From: Bacteroidota bacterium
GTDB taxonomy: Bacteria; Bacteroidota; Bacteroidia; Chitinophagales; Chitinophagaceae
NCBI GenBank assembly: GCA_028877005.1
Contig: JAGWPI010000094.1
Coordinates: 1 to 9,688, forward strand
Direction of reading: 5' to 3'
DNA: 9,688 bases
The position numbers and the translations under genes were made by a program. This document shows positions 7,604 to 9,688 of the stretch, one piece after another. Each line of letters begins with the position of its first letter. The first letter of the stretch is position 1. The notes beneath the pieces were generated by a model. That model made no database searches. It worked only from the letters and a program-made list of their open reading frames with translations, and was not told the origin of the DNA.

Positions 7604-8104
7604 TTAATTGTTGCGAGCAGCATTATTTCTGCATTCTTCAATTATAGCATCTACCTTTTCTTTGGTTAAATGTTCCCGATAGTTATTACCTAGTTGCATC
7701 ATAGGTGCATAACCGCATGCGCCCAAACACTCTACCGTTTTTAAAGTAAACATACCATCGGGTGTTGTTTCGCCGGCTTTAATACCTAATTTTTCTTTAA
7801 TATAGCTAATAATTTCATCACTACCATTTAACATACATGGACCGGTTTGGCAAACCTCAAACATATATTTACCTACCGGTTGTGTATTAAACATACTATA
7901 AAAGGTGGCTACTTCATATACTTCAATGGGTTCTAATTGCAATAAATCGGCAACATAATCCATTGTTTCTGTACTTAACCAACCACCAAAGCTTTCTTGT
8001 GCCAAATGCAAAACCGGTAAGAGTGCACTTTTTTGTTTACCCTCCGGATAACGGTTTACTAATCGTTGAAATTCCTTCATTTGCTGTTCTGAAAATTTTG
8101 CCAC
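7604..8104 (-). CDS. nuoE: NADH-quinone oxidoreductase subunit E ([2Fe-2S] N1a, thioredoxin-like)
   Basis: This is the partner of NuoF in the NADH-oxidising tip, with a helical N-terminal part and a thioredoxin-fold [2Fe-2S] domain. It has 166 residues, the same length as E. coli NuoE. Cluster N1a ligands are Cys85 and Cys90 in CQTGPC and Cys126 and Cys130 in CLGAC, giving the family pattern C-x4-C ... C-x3-C. The N-terminal half shows the expected LPVLHLAQESFGGWLS and ATFYSMFNT segments. The start is a GTG at 8104 (reading V/M-AKFSEQQMKEF). The frame upstream contains no ATG before an in-frame TAA at 8125-8123, and the next ATG (codon 9) would cut into the first helix. The gene lies 27 bp after nuoD and 33 bp before nuoF. 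Confidence 0.96.
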   Translation of the reverse strand: MAKFSEQQMKEFQRLVNRYPEGKQKSALLPVLHLAQESFGGWLSTETMDYVADLLQLEPIEVYEVATFYSMFNTQPVGKYMFEVCQTGPCMLNGSDEIISYIKEKLGIKAGETTPDGMFTLKTVECLGACGYAPMMQLGNNYREHLTKEKVDAIIEECRNNAARNN

Positions 8105-8131
8105 AACGCTATAATTTAGTTGTTATATGAT

Positions 8132-9373
8132 TTATGCATCTAATTCACCTGCTATTAGGTTTAAACTACTCATGGTAATAATGGCATCGCTTAACATACC
8201 ACCTTTCGTTAGTTCACTGTATGCCTGATAGTAGATAAAACTGGGTCTTCTAAAATGCAAACGATAAGGTGTACGGCCGCCGTCACTAATTAAATAAAAG
8301 CCTAATTCTCCATTTGCACCTTCTACACTATGATAAACCTCACCTTTTGGTATTTCAGTTTCGCCCATAATAATTTTAAAGTGCCAAATAAGTGATTCCA
8401 TTTTAGTGTACACATCACTTTTTTCCGGAAGATAATATTCAGGCACTTCGGCATGAAACACTTCTGCATCGGCACCTTTAAATTCCTGAACTTTTTGATA
8501 GGCTTGTTCTATAATGTGTAAACTTTGCCACATTTCTACATTGCGTACCAAAAAGCGGTCATAATTATCGCCGGTACTACCTACCGGTACTATAAAATCA
8601 AAATCTTCGTAGCTACTGTATGGGCTGTGCACACGTACATCATAATCAACGCCTGCAGCCCTTAAATTTGGTCCGGTAAATCCATAATTCAAAGCTCGCT
8701 CGGCACTTATGGCACCGGTATTTTGTAAGCGATCCATGAAAATGCGGTTGCGAGTAAACAAATTTTCAAACTCCTTCAGCACTTTTGGATATTCGCTTAA
8801 AAATTTTTCGAGTTTTTGGAAGGCAGTATTACTAAAATTGCGTTCAAAGCCACCTATTCTGCCAATATTGGTTGTTAATCTTGATCCGCAAACTTCTTCA
8901 TAAATTTCATAAATTAATTCGCGATACTGCATTACATATAAAAACCCGGTATAAGCGCCACTATCAACCCCTACAATAGAATTACAAATAAGATGATCAG
9001 AAATGCGCGCCAGTTCCATAATAATAATACGCAAGTAATCCACCCTTTTAGGCGTTTTTACACCTAATAATTTTTCGCAGGTCATGTGCCAACCCATATT
9101 ATTGATAGGGCTGCTACAATAATTTAACCGATCAGTAATAGGTGTAACTTGGTATAAGGGTCTTCGTTCAGCCAACTTTTCAAATGCCCGATGTATATAG
9201 CCAACAGTTTGCTCTGCCGATACTATTCTTTCACCATCCAGTTCTACAATATTTTGAAACACGCCATGTGTAGCGGGGTGTGTTGGCCCAAGGTTAAGGG
9301 TGGTCGTTAATTTTTCAATGGAACCATCCGGAAGTTTTACATGGTGTGGTTGCATTTCTTTTGTTTCCAACAT
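8132..9373 (-). CDS. nuoD: NADH-quinone oxidoreductase subunit D (49-kDa, quinone-site subunit)
   Basis: This is the peripheral-arm subunit that forms the quinone pocket with NuoB and NuoH. It is related to the large subunit of [NiFe] hydrogenases but has lost the metal ligands. It has 413 residues (Thermus Nqo4 has 409). The motif LGPTHPATHGV (28-38) carries His36, matching the quinone-site His38 of Nqo4. Tyr85 in TDRLNYCSS matches Tyr87 of Nqo4. GYIHRAFEKL (58-67) and IGRIGGFERNF (about 169-179) are also typical. It is not fused to NuoC, unlike in E. coli. The start ATG at 9373 (MLETKEMQPHH) is preferred; the ATG at codon 7 is possible because the first residues are not conserved. The protein ends in GELDA, where most relatives I recall end in Asp-Arg. 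A 53-bp gap with a strong inverted repeat precedes it. Confidence 0.97.
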   Translation of the reverse strand: MLETKEMQPHHVKLPDGSIEKLTTTLNLGPTHPATHGVFQNIVELDGERIVSAEQTVGYIHRAFEKLAERRPLYQVTPITDRLNYCSSPINNMGWHMTCEKLLGVKTPKRVDYLRIIIMELARISDHLICNSIVGVDSGAYTGFLYVMQYRELIYEIYEEVCGSRLTTNIGRIGGFERNFSNTAFQKLEKFLSEYPKVLKEFENLFTRNRIFMDRLQNTGAISAERALNYGFTGPNLRAAGVDYDVRVHSPYSSYEDFDFIVPVGSTGDNYDRFLVRNVEMWQSLHIIEQAYQKVQEFKGADAEVFHAEVPEYYLPEKSDVYTKMESLIWHFKIIMGETEIPKGEVYHSVEGANGELGFYLISDGGRTPYRLHFRRPSFIYYQAYSELTKGGMLSDAIITMSSLNLIAGELDA

Positions 9374-9386
9374 AATATATCAATTA

Positions 9387-9422
9387 AATTGTAAACAGTT
9401 ACTGGTAACTGCCTTTACAATT
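9387..9422 (-). promoter_or_regulatory. Long inverted repeat (RNA hairpin) filling the nuoC-nuoD gap
   Basis: The outer arms AATTGTAAA (9387-9395) and TTTACAATT (9414-9422) and the inner arms CAGTTAC (9396-9402) and GTAACTG (9405-9411) are exact reverse complements. That gives 16 possible pairs with a two-base bulge (9412-9413) and two unpaired bases at the tip. In RNA the last C-G pair would probably open, giving a four-base loop. The hairpin begins 5 nt after the last base of the nuoC stop codon and ends 13 bases before the nuoD ATG. No U-run follows, so it is not a standard terminator. It could adjust the nuoC/nuoD expression ratio or mark an RNA processing site. The pairing is seen directly; the role is inference. 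Confidence 0.6.
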
Positions 9423-9426
9423 GGAT

Positions 9427-9688
9427 TTAATAAATTGAACCTCCTCTGCCAAACATAGCATCATCTTTATCTATTCTGGTTTGGTCTTCTAATGGGTATT
9501 CCTTTCTTAATGGGAAATAATCCATTTCATCTACATTTAAAATACGCTTTAAATTAGGATGACCAATAAAGTTTACACCAAAAAAATCATATGTTTCTCT
9601 TTCCATCCAATTGGCAGCCTCAAATAATTTGGTAGCGGTAAACACATCCGGCTGTTCAATATCTGTAAATATTTTGTACCGTATGCGT
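9427..9688 (-). CDS. nuoC: NADH-quinone oxidoreductase subunit C, C-terminal part (cut by window edge)
   Basis: This is the 30-kDa-type subunit of the Complex I peripheral arm, packed against NuoD. The frame is open to the right edge, and 86 residues are visible, beginning RIRYKIFTDIEQPDVFTATK. About half of a typical stand-alone NuoC of roughly 160-200 residues is therefore missing. The family signature is clear: ERETYDFFGVNFIGHPNLKR (visible residues 29-48), followed by YFPLRKEYPLED (57-68). The GTG at 9645 is an internal valine, not a start, because the conserved frame continues through it. The protein ends in GRGGSIY with its own stop at 9429-9427 and is separate from NuoD, in contrast to the NuoCD fusion of E. 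coli. Confidence 0.95.
   Translation of the reverse strand, partial: RIRYKIFTDIEQPDVFTATKLFEAANWMERETYDFFGVNFIGHPNLKRILNVDEMDYFPLRKEYPLEDQTRIDKDDAMFGRGGSIY

Noticed and set aside
1..9688. A novel accessory, defence or mobile system in the window
   Set aside because: Every long minus-strand frame is a recognisable Complex I subunit in the usual nuo order. There are no transposase, integrase, tRNA, CRISPR or toxin-antitoxin signs, and no gap above about 104 bp.

Overview
The window is a single-strand stretch of a respiratory Complex I (type I NADH:quinone oxidoreductase) operon. All eleven genes lie on the minus strand, so transcription runs from position 9688 towards 1: nuoC (3' part only), nuoD, nuoE, nuoF, a short nuoG, nuoH, nuoI, nuoJ, nuoK, nuoL and nuoM (5' part only). 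nuoA, nuoB and the start of nuoC should lie beyond the right edge. The rest of nuoM and probably nuoN should lie beyond the left edge.

The DNA is clearly AT-rich. No start codon is preceded by a Shine-Dalgarno-like purine run. NuoC and NuoD are separate proteins, and NuoG is a 366-residue form without the large molybdopterin-type domain. Together with the overall style of the proteins this points to an aerobic member of the Bacteroidota, perhaps near the Chitinophagales. That placement rests on recalled family features, not on a search.

Layout: 9688-5067 holds the peripheral arm. NuoE, NuoF and NuoG form the NADH-oxidising module with FMN and iron-sulfur clusters. NuoC and NuoD, together with NuoI further down, carry electrons to the quinone site. 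5047-4001 (NuoH) and 3280-1 (NuoJ, K, L, M) form the membrane arm that pumps ions. NuoI (3896-3363) is the two-cluster ferredoxin-like subunit, placed between NuoH and NuoJ as in other bacteria. Most gaps are 19-82 bp. The largest, 104 bp between nuoH and nuoI, holds an inverted repeat on the nuoH stop codon and then a good match to the Bacteroidota housekeeping promoter (TTG, 20 bp, TATTTTTG). A second long inverted repeat fills most of the nuoC-nuoD gap.

I see no mobile element, CRISPR array, RNA gene, defence cassette or unknown accessory gene. No stretch over 300 bp lacks a gene. The points worth a second look are the two intergenic hairpins, which share a 9-base word, the internal promoter, the short NuoG with an altered cysteine cluster, a loop insertion in NuoK, and the unusual C-terminus of NuoD.
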